NCBI GenBank assembly: GCA_036023115.1 | Contig: JAYKKT010000079.1 | Span: 7,487,501-7,551,500 of the forward strand | Length of the DNA: 64,000 bases | Direction: 5' to 3' | Origin: Brasenia schreberi | Lineage: Eukaryota > Streptophyta > Magnoliopsida > Nymphaeales > Cabombaceae | In this document: piece by piece, positions 1 to 10,925 of the stretch | How positions within the stretch are numbered: position 1 is the first letter of the stretch | Layout of the letters: each line of letters begins with the position of its first letter | The notes under the pieces: model-generated | Databases searched by the model: none | Told to the model about the DNA's origin: nothing | What the model saw: the letters and a program-made list of their open reading frames with translations, nothing else | Program-made: the position numbers and the translations under genes

Positions 1-80
1 TTGCAAAAAGGTATGCATTACTAAAATAAAGAAAAGGAGGACAGAGGAAGAAAACTCCCTATTGCAGGTCTCGATAGAGG

Positions 81-193
81 CAAAAACCGTCTGCCTAATT
101 TGAGACAGGGTAGAGGCGGTAAACAACCTGCCTGAGTCGAGACCAGGCGGAGATAGAAACAACCTGCCTAAGTCAAGATAGGGCAGAAGGTAG
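81..193. repeat. minisatellite, about three 36-40 bp units
   Basis: Three diverged units start near 81, 121 and 157. Each contains a form of 'aacctgcct', then an 'agtcgaga'-like and a 'caggcgga'-like segment. The last two units both open with 'aaacaacctgcct'. No function is evident. Confidence 0.6.
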
Positions 194-458
194 TAAGAGC
201 CTAAAGAAAAAGGACAAAAAAAGAAAGTTGGCAGACTACCATTATTGGTCGCAAGAAAACCGTCGGTAGAACATCGGCCAAAAGGCTAGAGGGTTAGCAT
301 AACCTCGGCCAAAGGGCGGTCATAGGAGAACCATCGGGTGGCCTCAAGCAAGGAAGTGGTGGAGGAGAGGCAATTGGATGCCCTCCCGCTTCTTTCTCTC
401 TCTCTTCTACATTTTATATCCCTTGGAAAACCGCCTGGAGGTTTCAGAAAATCGTGAG

Positions 459-511
459 AGAAAACCAACGGTTTTTCGAAACCACGGTTTCGGAAAACCG
501 TCGGTGTTTTC
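459..511. repeat. near-perfect inverted repeat (hairpin)
   Basis: An 18-base arm at 466-483 pairs with 486-503 across a 2-base centre with two mismatches. The core is 'cgaaacc ac ggtttcg' at 477-492. Weaker pairing continues outward to about 459 and 511. It could be a hairpin or the remains of a palindromic insertion; its role is unknown. Confidence 0.65.
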
Positions 512-2276
512 TAGGAAACCGCCTCGTGCTGTGGATTGAAAAGTACATTATGCCCTGACCAGTTTTTAGTAACTAGAAAACTATCACTAGATAAAATTAT
601 CAAAATATCCAGATATTTTATGATAAAAAGTCAGTTTTGCCTCTTCCAACTTATAAAAATTATGAAAAATCAGGAGATTGAATTACTTTTCTACCATTAC
701 CGCTTAAACATTTTACAATATTGCCATTGTATCAAAAGATAGATCTCTTCTTATCTTTTTGTGGAAATTACAGATTCATACTAAGGGATAAAATTATGTA
801 TTTACCCCTGATAAATGATGAATTTTGAGAAATACCAAACACCAATTTTATTGTTCTGTTCTTGATCTTTTTGAAAAGTTTCAAAACCGGATATAGACGT
901 GATTTTATTTCAAATTGTTTGGGATTCGAAATCAAACCCTCGAACTACGTCGGGTTGCGCGAGCGTGCCAGTTAGTTTGCTAAAACTAACAAATTATGTT
1001 TTTCTGACTTCTTAGAACGATTGTGGACAAGTGAGATCTTTTCGACTTAGGCCTTCTTGAACCGATGCTCAAGGGTCAGCCTAGACGCTTGAAATTTGTT
1101 TGAATCCGTTAATTCGAGAAAGGAAAAACCAGATTTTCTAAAGTTTCAGATTTGTGTTTAAGTTCTTGATTTCTGAAAAATTTTCAGATTCTGAAAGTTG
1201 CATAATCTGTTCAGTCCCAAAGACCTGTTCTCCAAATTTTTCTAAAAATACTTCTGATTCTCCAAAAATTCTAAAACTTTTACAGAATAGAGACAGTGTG
1301 TGTAGAATCAGAATATATTTTTATTTTATAATTTAGTTCTTTATTTTCTGAGAATTAAATACAGAATCAGAAATTGTTATAAAATTCAGAACAGTCCTGT
1401 TTCTGTGAATCAAAAGCTCCAAAAAACAGCAATATCTCAGCGCTCAGTCATCCAATTTCAATAAAATTTGTTGTGTTAGAAAGGTACAGATGTTAGGTTT
1501 CCAAAGAATCAAATTTCATCCAATTTCATTCAGTGGTCGAAGAGATATGGGAAAAAGAACAGAGGTCTATTACTGAACATTCTATTTCTGTAAAACGCAA
1601 TCTGGATTTTGTATAAACTTCACGGATCTAATTGACTAGGCAACAGTTCATAACAATTCCTCAAAATTTTATCTAAGAACGTATGATATGTCTAGATTAT
1701 TCATGCAAAATTTCGAAGCAATTGGCTTATCCTTTTGTCTATGAAAATTTCGTGATCAGACGCGTGTGCACAAACAATTTCAGAAACCAGTTTTACAGAA
1801 ATTTTCAGAAGATTCCTAACGTGATTCTAGGAACGATGTTCAACCTGTATCAATCCTAATAAAGCATGGAAATCATACAAACATGGATTTTTGTTTCGTT
1901 CATGAAGGAATTATGCATGTTTGTATCGATATAGATCAAGAACATGGGCTCGTAGCCTCGATTCATATACAATTATGCAGAATCTGTGGTTTTTCAGATT
2001 CGCATGAATTAAAACTAGTTTATGAAAGAATTCCAACCTGTATGATCGAGATGGAACGTAGAATAACTTCGTCGGGTAATCGTCGGACGTCAGAACCAGG
2101 CCGGCCTCCCTTCTTCCTCTTCCTTTCTCTCTCTCTCTCTATTTCTCTGAATTTTCAGACTGAATGTTCCTGTGTGCTGGTTCCCTCGGATTGATGCTTT
2201 GTGGTGACTGGAGGATTAATTTTCGGACTGATACTTTGCTCTGGCTGGTTCATGCCTTTACAGCATCCTTGAGGCT

Positions 2277-2287
2277 CCTTTTATAGG
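2277..2287 (-). promoter_or_regulatory. TATA box of LTR copy 1
   Basis: On the - strand this reads 'cctataaaagg'. It sits at the place equivalent to the TATA boxes of the LTRs at 19956-19966, 29982-29992 and 32893-32903, each followed by about 1.4 kb to the LTR end. Positional conservation across four copies supports a promoter role for the family. Confidence 0.55.
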
Positions 2288-2427
2288 CCAAAAGATGCCT
2301 CTTAGGTGTAGCATTGGGTAAGGGAAATTGCCTTGCTGAGCAACATGGGTTTTGGCAAGCAATGGTTGCAAAAGATCGGAACTTGGAAAGTTAAGGAGCT
2401 GTTATTCACGTTGAATGGTAAGTTTGG

Positions 2428-2481
2428 TGCTGTTGTGGAGCTGGAATCGGTAAGTGTTGTTGTGAAGCTGGAATCGGCAAG
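2428..2481. repeat. two tandem 27-bp units
   Basis: Units 2428-2454 and 2455-2481 differ at three positions. Both contain 'agctggaatcgg' followed by 'aag', and a weaker third echo follows. They lie inside the sequence that enlarges the U3 of LTR copy 1. Confidence 0.7.
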
Positions 2482-3033
2482 TTGGTGTCTTCTTGCTGTA
2501 ATCGGAATGGTAAGTAGAAGGTCCCATTTGCTGTTCACGTTGAGGTTGCTTGCAGAAATCAGAATGGCGGGTTGCTGCTGATTTTGGTAGCTGATCCCAT
2601 CATCGTTTTCTGCTGGTGCTATTCCAAGTAATCTCCAACCTTCATATCGTAACCTCAGCCTCCAAAGCAAGCACGGTAGTTCCTGGCTTTCTTTTAGTGG
2701 ATTCGGGTGACTGATATAGGAATTTTGCTTAGAAAAGGCATGGCTAGCTCTTGAAGAATCCGACTTCTGCTGACCAGCTGCAATTTGTTCTTCAATGAAC
2801 TTATCGTATATGTCTGACTGCCCAATTATTTGGATGGGTTAGAACTTATGCTGAACTGATTATGGTATATGGAGCTGCTGAGGTCGCTGAAGTTAGCCTT
2901 TGTCAAGGTGTTGAATTCGGCTGGTCAGGATATGGTAAGACGTCCTATGAATTTGCCACTTTCCCATCATACTCTTGACCAAATCTTTGAGGATTAACTG
3001 TCATAAATCCTGTATAATCAACCTTTATACGAA

Positions 3034-3366
3034 TTAAGGGAACTTTGTGGTCTGCCTGGCCGTTTTAGAAGCTTTATCAATTAGTTTGCAGACAATTTCG
3101 TCCTCTTCTCCATCAACAACATGGAGAAGACCTTGCCTTTCAACAGCTTCAATGGCCTTTTCCACTGCAACCGTTGCAAATACACACTCCGTGATACTTT
3201 CCCTTAAGGAAATTGATGAAAGGTGAATGACCCAATCAGCTTCTGCCAAATAACTAGCTATCCCCTTATGCCCTTTACTAGAAGCTAAACCAGGAGCAGT
3301 TAGTCCTCCAGGAATTTTCGAGGTTGGGTCCTCCAGTGCACTTGGGGCAGACCCTCTGCAGCACAC
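3034..3366 (-). pseudogene. CAMTA-like gene fragment (end of ankyrin region) inside an LTR
   Basis: An open stretch of about 110 codons on the - strand reads like the end of the ankyrin-repeat region of plant calmodulin-binding transcription activators. It has a 'DPTSKIPGG' turn, then 'LASSKGHKGIASYLAEAD' followed by 'HLSSISLRES', then a Glu/Ala-rich linker 'AVEKAIEAVE'. In the family this segment follows the ankyrin helices and precedes the IQ motifs. No CG-1 domain, TIG domain, complete ankyrin repeat or IQ motif is present nearby, and a shift in frame is likely upstream near 3345. I infer a captured, non-functional gene piece. The family assignment rests on recognition of these motifs, not on a search; the parent gene is outside the window. 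Confidence 0.55.
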
Positions 3367-3788
3367 GATGCACTTACTTTGGGAGCATCATTTGTCAACT
3401 TCACTACCTTTTGAGTACCTTCCTCAACGTGTGGTCTTGGAGGGACACCAAGCATGGTTCAAAGAAGGAAGTCCCGATCATCATCACCATATCCAGCTGT
3501 TCAACAGTTGGGCATAGTTCATAGCATACGAGTCTTTAAGCTCCTGACATCATATTGCTTGTAGCAGCACTTGGAACTTCAGCTTTTAGCTAGTTTCAGA
3601 TGTTTAAGCAAGCCCATGTTACGTTTTTGAAAGTCAACTTTCATGCTCGCTAGATTTCCCCCATGAGTATTAAAAACATTAACATTGTTCTTAATCATAA
3701 AAGTAATATAACAGTAACATATGACAATGCAAAACTGATGCATATCAATACACTAATTACCTCGACACCCAATCATAACATGGACACG

Positions 3789-4028
3789 TTACGAAAGGTG
3801 TTCGATACCAAACCTTTGTTTTCGGAAGTTGTCGTTCTTGCTTCCATCTTTCCTTTTCTTTGGTGATACCAACTTTCCCCTAGGCCAACTGATTTCTTTT
3901 CGAATATGAACTTTTCTTTTTGGGAAGCTCACTTTCCCTTTTTGATGCCCGCTCTCCTTTTTGGGCACCCACCTGCCTTTACAGGTGTCAAATTGTCTTA
4001 TAAATGCCTGTTTCTTTTCAAACGGCAA
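3789..4028 (-). other. short ORF of lysine-rich degenerate repeats
   Basis: The - strand is open for 79 codons. It encodes a very basic peptide with recurring 'PKK' or 'FPKRK' elements, caused by about 20-bp purine-rich DNA units between roughly 3858 and 3985 (for example 'ctttttgggaagctcac' and 'ctttttgggcacccacc'). This is more likely repetitive U3 DNA than a gene. Confidence 0.35.
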
Positions 4029-4450
4029 ATTTAAAACAAATTTATCAACAGAAAACTTTTAAAGAAACGAAATCCTGCTTTTTCCATGTTGGGGGCAAAA
4101 TTGTCATTTTCATCCAATCTTGTCAAAATTCGAAATTTTCTGAAAAGAAAGTATTCTTTCATCATTTTAAAGCTTCCATAAAATTTTGGTACCGAAACAA
4201 CTCGTTTAGTGCCTTTTTCCTTCGAAAACCCAAAATTACCAAAAATAGGTACTTTCCTAAAAAAAGTAAAAATTTTAAAAGAAAATTTTAGGTGTTTACA
4301 CCAGATAAATAGATAAAATTATAGTTTTACCCTTGGTGTTTGGGGAAATTAACAAAGGCAATTTTTTTTTGAAAAATTATGAATTTTTCCCATCTTGTTT
4401 TTGTATTATAAATGAGTTATTTTTAGTTCATTTTTGGGATATTTTGCATT

Positions 4451-5387
4451 GTGCTAATTAGAGTTATACTATTTATTGTTTGTTGCTTGGTGAATGATTT
4501 CTTTTTAGACCGTCTATTTGTTAAAATTGTCAAACATATAAAAATAAACTCTAGAATACGTGTGTCGGAACTAGCAAAGATGAAAAAATTAAACGGTCGA
4601 AATTTCCAAACATCTAAGAGAAGTATACCGCTCGTTGTAACACTTGAAGGTGTAGAGTATGTTTTAAAAGAAACTATGCATCCATTACTACGAGACACAA
4701 CAAAGCAACAAATAGAAATGTATAAAATATTTCTTAAAGATGATACAATAGCAAGAACTATCATATTGACGTACATAAAGGATGACCTGATTAGGGTTTT
4801 CAAGAAATTCGAGACCGTGAAAGAGTTGTTCAACTCAATAACATCTAAATATGATACAACTGTCAAGCTACATGTTTAGTTATTAATACAAAAATGTAAT
4901 TCCTTCAAAATAAAGGATGAGGATAATGTAGTAGAACTTGTAAACCATATGCTGGTAATGGTAAGAGACCTAATTGTGGCAAAATCATTCATCCCAAAAC
5001 TGATGCAGATATCCACCATATTGAATAGTCTTCCCCTTTCATGGAACATACTCACCACTACCCTTAAATAGGGCTCGAAATCAACCTTTCAGAATTGTCT
5101 TTGAAACTATCAATTGAGCAAGAACACATGAGTAAAAACAAAAAGAAAAATTGCTAGTAGTAGAAGATGAGATAGGGTCTAGCTCCAAACCCAACCAAAG
5201 GACAAATAAATCAAACAAAAAGTTTGACAAAAATAATAAGAAAGACAACCAATCTTTTAAGAAAAAGCAGGAAACCACTTCTCGGGTCAAGTATTTAAGC
5301 TGTGAAAAGATGAGACACTATAAGAGAAATTGCCGCAAAAAGAAGAGTGGAGGAACCAACCCACAACATGGACAATCAGAGAAGTAG
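4451..5387 (+). pseudogene. Copia gag remnant (UBN2-type) with broken zinc knuckle
   Basis: The + strand frames show a Copia gag: a segment with 'GVEYVLKETMHPLL' and 'FKKFETVKELFNSI' is followed, after a stop at about 4877, by 'NHMLVMVRDLIVAK' and 'ILNSLPLSWN', typical of the UBN2 gag domain. A lysine-rich tail leads to a nucleocapsid knuckle near 5295-5335, 'YLSCEKMRHYKRNC'. Its spacing fits CX2CX4HX4C, but the first cysteine is tyrosine. In an intact element Gag forms the particle that packages the RNA. At least three stops or shifts break it. No 5' LTR is recognisable upstream. Confidence 0.8.
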
Positions 5388-5399
5388 GATATAATCTAC

Positions 5400-6727
5400 A
5401 TGATATCTGAATATCTCTACATCGATCGCCCGATGACTAGTTGGTAGATTGACTTAGGAGTTACCAAACATATGTCGAAAACCAAAGAAGGGAAAATGGA
5501 TCTAAAGGAGTACAAATCAGGAGAAAATTAGGTGTACATGGGAAATAATACTTTCTTGGATGTTCTAGATACTAGGGCCTTTAGAATTTTTATACAAGAC
5601 ATACCCGTTATATTAAGTGATGTATTGATTGTGTCATCTATAAGGTGCAATCTGGTTTCAGTATCTACCTTGGTAAAGAAATATTTTGAGGTTAGGTTTA
5701 TTTCTGGCAAGGTGACTGTGGGGAAATATGGGCGAGTATTTTTCACTAGAGAATTTGATGTAGAACATTGACTGTTCAAACTAAAAGTTAATGAAATTGA
5801 AAGTTCTTTTACTTATATTGATTGTGCCTTTAATGTTGATGTGAATGTATGGCATAAATGCCTTTGACATATAAGTCTGAAAAAGTTGAAGAAATTATCC
5901 AATATTGATGTGAATGTATGGCGAAGCTTGTATACAAGAAAAAATAACAATTTTTTTTTTTACAAAGAGACAACAAGGTCAACAACCCTCTTTGAGGTCA
6001 TTCACACGGATTTATGTGGACCCTTTAGAGTAAGGTTGCATCGAGAAAAAGTTTATTTTATAACCTTTATCGATGATTACTCAAGATATATCTATATATA
6101 TCTCCTAATACATAAATTTGAGGCACTTGATGATTTTAAAGAATATAAGTAGAAAGTTGAAAATCAACTGGGGCATTCAATCAAAGTCTTATGATCAGAT
6201 AAAGGTGATGAATATACCTCTTCATAATTTTTGAAATTTTGTAAAGACTTTAGTATTTCAAAACAAAATACGATGCCTAGGACACCTTAAAACAATGTTG
6301 TAGATAAAAGATATAATAGGACCTTACTGAACATGACAAGGTCAATGTTAATTGATGTCTCTCTACGAAGGATATTTTGAGAGAAGCAGTAAGTACAACA
6401 GTGTACATACTCAATAGAGTACCGTGTAAGGCTTTATTTACTACACCATATGAGATGTGGATTGAAAGAAAACTCAACCTATGTCATCTCAAGAGGTGTA
6501 GATCTATTGCTCATGTAAAGATCCTTGATCAGTTTAGAGATAAGCTAGATAATAGGTCCTTAATATGTATATTCATCGAATATCCTAAAGGATCTAAGAG
6601 ATATCTATTTTATCATAAGGACCACGAACTAATAGAGAGTAGAGATATTGAATTCTTAAAAGATACTAAGAATGACATCTTGAAAAATAATGATGAGTAT
6701 GTTGATGATCTAGTACACCTAGATTAA
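5400..6727 (+). pseudogene. Copia protease and integrase remnant
   Basis: After gag the + strand carries a protease motif 'WWIDLGVTKHMS' near 5440. The catalytic D-S/T-G is altered: the serine is leucine. A stretch 'SSIRCNLVSVSTLVKK' leads into the integrase core near 5990-6110: 'VIHTDLCGPFRV', then 'YFITFIDDYSRY', which keeps the D and DDYSR signatures. Near 6270 a degraded 'MPRTPQ-NGVVER'-type stretch would hold the third acidic residue. The region 6377-6727 matches the integrase C-terminal part ('PYEMWIERK', 'KSLICIFIEYPKG'-like). Stops occur at about 5530, 5770, 6150 and 6290. Confidence 0.8.
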
Positions 6728-6889
6728 TCATCATTTAAACCCATAGAAGTCTTTTTTGAAACAATCGAAACTTTAAGTGGACATAAAAGACCTAAGGTCA
6801 CACCGTCCTACTTAAAGGATTATCACACTTATCTTTCAGAAGAAGTATGTAATTTGATGAATTTAGATGAGTTAATGATAACTTAACTT

Positions 6890-8392
6890 ATCAGCAAGTT
6901 ATAAACTCATCGAAAGTAGAAAACTGGAGAAAAGATATACATGAGGAAATTGAATCTATTGAGAAAAACTAAGTCTGAGAACTGGTTGATTTACCAAAAG
7001 GAAATAAAGTCATAGACTGTAAATGAGTTTTAAAAAGAAATATAAGGTTGATAGTTTAATCGAAAAGTTTAAAGTGAGGTTAGTTGCAAAGGATTTCTCG
7101 CAAAAAGAAGGGATAAATTATGTTGCATCCATAAGGACAATCCTGACAATATCTTTATATTATGATTTGGATTTACATCAGTTAGATGTAAAGAAAATGG
7201 AGACTTAGATGAAATCATATACATGCAGTAGCCCGAAGGATATACGGTTGAAGGCCAAGAAGATAAAATATATAAATTGAGAAAATCCCTATATGGCCTG
7301 AAACAGTCACCTTGCCAATGGTATTTGACTTTTGAAAATGCCATTATTGAACTTGGGTTTGTAGATAATGAGCTTGATCACTGTGTATATGTCTGGAACA
7401 TTGGGAGTCACTTTGTCATCTAATCGTTATTTGTAGATAATATATTATTGACTAAGAATAACAATAAAATGATTGTCAAAACCAAGTCATGGTTAAACTC
7501 AAAGTTTGAAACAAAGGATATGGGGGAAGCATCCTATATCCTGGTTATAAAGATCTCTCGAGACAGAGAATCTAGACTTTTATGCCGGAGGTAGGAGATA
7601 TATATTGACTATATCCTCAAGAAGTTCAAAATGGGTGAATGCAAGTCTGCTATTACACCTGTTGCAAAAAGGGTTAAAATTAGTAAGGTTGATTGTCCTG
7701 GTGAGGGAGATGATAAGCCTAATGTTCCTTATGCACAAGCTGTGGGTAGCTTGATGTATGCTATGTTATGTACAAGACCTGATATCAGCTTTGCTGTTGG
7801 TTTTGTAAGTAGATATCAAAGTAATCCTGGATGACAACACTGGGTAGCTGTAAAAAGGATTTTAAGATATCTGAAAGGAACAAGAGACTTGAAACTGTAT
7901 TTTCAAGCAGATGAACTAAAAGTGGTAGGATACTTAGATGCTGACTTTGCTGGGAGTAAAGATGACAACAAATCAACCTCGGGTAAAATATTTTTATTTG
8001 GAGGTGGTGTTGTTTTTTGTGCATATAAGAAACGGGGTTGTGTAGCATTGCATACATAGGAAGTTGAGCATGTGGCTTGCTGTATGGCTGCAATGAGTGT
8101 CGTCTGAATAAACTACTTCATACGAGATTTGAAGCTGGAGATAGCTGACGAGCCACTTATCATTTACTGTGACAACAATGTAGTAATTACACTTATCAAG
8201 AGTGGAGCTGATAGCTCGAAGAGCAAGCATATAATGGTTAAATACCACTATGTTCATGATATGGTTATGAGAAATGAAATATCCATCTCATATATGACAA
8301 CTCATGATATATTGGCAGACTCCTTGACTAAAGGCATAACAGATGATCATTTCTTAAAACATGTTGGAAATATGGGTTTGATATATGTTTGA
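6890..8392 (+). pseudogene. Copia reverse transcriptase and RNase H remnant
   Basis: The reverse transcriptase begins near 6900 and shows 'VRLVAKDFSQKEGINY', 'LHQLDVK', 'KLRKSLYGLKQSPCQWY' and an active-site box reading FVDN at 7430-7441, where the family has YVDD; the second aspartate is lost. Then come 'VPYAQAVGSLMYAM' and 'CTRPDISFAVG' near 7720-7800. RNase H follows: 'GYLDADFAGSKDD', 'IYCDNNVVITL' and 'SKHIMVKYHYVHDMV', ending with 'LADSLTKGI' and a stop at 8390. The enzyme would copy element RNA to DNA. Stops near 6972, 7022, 7208, 7422, 7835, 8059 and 8107 make it non-functional. Confidence 0.85.
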
Positions 8393-8530
8393 TTGTTGTG
8401 TAGGTAAAAAACCATACAACGTATGGTGATTGCAATAGCAATCCTGAAATGCCATCACTAGGAAAACCTCACAAAAGTGAGAAGAAAACCAGTATGTCAG
8501 TTCACTTTGCTTGAATGGCCAAGTGGGAGA

Positions 8531-8870
8531 TGTAAGGAAATAAGTGGTCATTTTCAGCAATCCCAACACAGAAACGACTGAACTGACCATCCAGTCATTA
8601 TCTATGGAAGGGTTGTAGTAAAGAAGGCTGTAACAGTCATGATTGACCGAAATCGCCGAGCCGTTACGGAACTTATCTGTAACCCACCGGATAAGGGTTC
8701 CAAAAAAAGGAAAGCCCAGTAGGAAATCCGGGAGGAAATGGAGCAGGTGCTGCTCTATAAATATAGAGCAACACAAGAGAACGACATATCAATCGTATAC
8801 AAGCAGATATTTCTCTCAAGAAATCCTACTGTGAAAAAACTTTGAAACACATAAAACACACATACCTGTT
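8531..8870 (+). repeat. putative 3' LTR of the Copia element
   Basis: The purine-rich tract 'aagtgggaga' (8521-8530) directly precedes 'tgtaagg', the usual arrangement of polypurine tract and LTR start, about 140 bases after the pol stop. A TATA box 'tataaata' lies at 8756-8763 inside the palindrome 'gctctataaatatagagc'. No second copy exists in the window to fix the right edge, so the end coordinate is a guess. Confidence 0.5.
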
Positions 8871-10925
8871 CATCCGTTGTTGCATACTTGACTGAAGCTA
8901 TAAGAACTGGTGCAAAGGACACCAGAGAGTCGATGAAAAAAGCCATCAAAGCTATGTATCGTTACGGTTAATATGGTCAGTCACCCGCACATGCTTCTTT
9001 GACGAAGCACACGAAATAAGCTCCGTTAAGTTGAACTTTGGGTTACAGTGCAGGTAGAGTTTAGCTGATTGAGAATGTGAGTTATGTCTTTCATGAATTG
9101 TTGGACTTGGACGTAGATAACCGGATTAGTTACTGTACATGAAGTTTGGTAGCGCATTGTACTGACTACGTGCTTCCATTCAGTCAAGAGCCTCCCCAAG
9201 TGGGTACGAGGACATATTAATCAAACACTTAATAATTCTTTTGGGTTTTAGCACCATATCGGTATCACTGTTAACTGCAGCCAACATTTTTCTAATCAAT
9301 TGACGAATGTAAGATTATAACAGCCCGCATATTGGATAAACCCCAGTATTTTTTATTACGTAAAGTTGTAGCATATATGTTCTTTTTTTGTTTGCTTTTC
9401 AACTCAACTACTCATCTCTTAGAAATGAATGGTTGAAATTTAATTTCAAAGATACAATAAGTACTGACAAAGATATTAGACTTTTCAGTATATAGATGTA
9501 CATATGTGCCTGTGTTTCATTTCCAACAATATGGAGAAGCATTTTTTAGGGTTCAAACAATAGGCCACTCACCTTTAGCGCCTCTCCTAAGAATTGGCTT
9601 AACGACGTCGAAACTAAACCATCTATCACCATTGAAAAGCCTGTTCCACAACCCATTCCATTGTTGTGATGTTAGCGCTCAGGGCATTAGCTTATCTGGG
9701 CTCTCAACCCCACAACACGTAGTGTGAGGATCGTGATGTTCTTGGTGAAAGAAGAACCGTCGTTCACGAGTGTTGGCATTCTAGAATCTAGTTAAAATTG
9801 AGAATTGTTAATTCATTACGAGAGCAAAAGTGAACATTCGAATGCATATAGAATTTTTTTCACCAGCATATATAAGCCCTCTGATTTGATTGTGGGATAT
9901 ACAGCTCACCGTATAACAAGTTAAGATTCTGTGACATGATAGAGCCGAACCGGGTGCTGCGGGTGGAAGAGGCAACCAACAGGTGGGTTTAGGTGCGTTG
10001 ACACGGAGAGAGAGAGAGAGAAAGGTGCATAGCGTGTGGGCTACGTCAAGCGAATGATTTCTCTGGTCTTCCGCTTGGGGCAACCCGTCGCTCTCAGGCT
10101 TTGACTCTTTCGGTAGAGAGGCCCAGGTGTCTCTGCACGCGCGCATGCCAATGTGGAGCCCACGTTGACCCCTCTTGAGTGGACGGTCATAAGCCTGACG
10201 TCAGCTAGCCGATGGAATGAATGAGCCAAACCAATCGTCGCGAAAAAGAACTCCAGCCCAGGGAAACTATATGAAGAGGGAAGAAAAATAAGTGGAAATT
10301 GAGGGACAACCTAAGGAAAGCAGGGAGGGATTCCCGGGCACCTGTTTTGTTGTCTTCTTGGGCCGTGAGCACCAACTTCAAACTGCCCTTCCTCTTCTAA
10401 TTCGGGTTGGAGTGTATCGAATTTGGGTGCCACATAAAACATGGACAAGTTCTTGAAGTTTGTCGATGTTGGATGTGAGATCACAAAGAAAGTTGGCCTG
10501 AGATCCATTAGTGATGTAGGGTCTGTGTTTGATTTCAGGCTGGAGCGCGCATGCATCCCCGGCTTAGGCCCTCACTTTCTGACCAAAACAAATGCTTTTG
10601 GAATGTCCGGAAATCGGTTCGACACGGGCTTTGACTAGTCTCGGTCTGCACTTTCATCTCAAGTGAAATGTTGTTCTATTCAGCAGGAAAGTGATTCTTA
10701 GGCACCAAAACGTCTGAAGTTTCTAAACCCTCTACAGTGATTGTCTTGCAGTATGCACATAAACATGGTATCAAAACGGTCACATAGGAACTGGCTCTAT
10801 CAAGTCAATCCCATGTCTACTTGTCGGAATTATTTTGGAGGAAGAACTTGTAATTAACAGCAAAAGCATGGGCAATCAATATCCACTTATTCCTTTTGAT
10901 GAGGGAGAGACAAAAGATAAAGAAG
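8871..10925. other. unassigned intergenic sequence
   Basis: Several open stretches under 120 codons occur on both strands (for example 9506-9727 + and 9808-10146 -), but none has a recognisable domain, intron structure or codon pattern that persuades me. A short (ga)n run lies at about 10008-10021. The stretch 9970-10250 is more GC-rich than its surroundings. It may hold a decayed element or gene piece. Confidence 0.5.

Larger units (their letters stand above)
1..888. other. unassigned AT-rich sequence left of an LTR
   Basis: No protein-like reading frame is convincing here. The stretch holds a short minisatellite (81-193), recurrent 'aaccg' words and a strong hairpin (459-511). It borders the LTR that begins near 892, so in that LTR's orientation it lies where a leader would be. 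I see no primer-binding site beginning TGG next to the LTR edge, so I cannot say it is part of the same element. Confidence 0.4.
892..4300 (-). mobile_element. diverged Tat-type LTR, copy 1, enlarged by inserted sequence
   Basis: The left edge ('tatagacgtga' near 892) and the following 200 bases match the LTRs at 18512 and 28533 and the reverse complement of the LTR ending at 34302. Shared words include 'gagcgtgccag', 'tagtttgct', 'ggccttcttgaa' and 'gatgctcaagggtcagcc'. The right edge 'ggtgtttaca' (to 4300) matches the end of the LTR at 20678. Read on the - strand there is a TATA box at 2277-2287, which leaves about 1.4 kb of R-U5, the same as in the other copies. The U3 side is about 2.0 kb here against about 0.7 kb in the Tat LTR at 18.5 kb, because the 2300-3530 portion contains foreign sequence including a CAMTA-like fragment. 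No second LTR or internal region of this copy is visible, so it may be a solo LTR or the end of an element cut by the window. The boundaries are estimates. Confidence 0.6.

Noticed and set aside
3900..4440. A 5' LTR for the Copia element at 4.4-8.9 kb
   Set aside because: The sequence 'tgtaaggaaataag' and the palindromic TATA of the 3' LTR do not recur upstream; the place is occupied by the end of the Tat-type LTR.
10441..10638. A small + strand gene starting ATG at 10441
   Set aside because: 65 codons with no recognised motif, no TATA box or intron, and a competing - strand frame; too little to support a gene.
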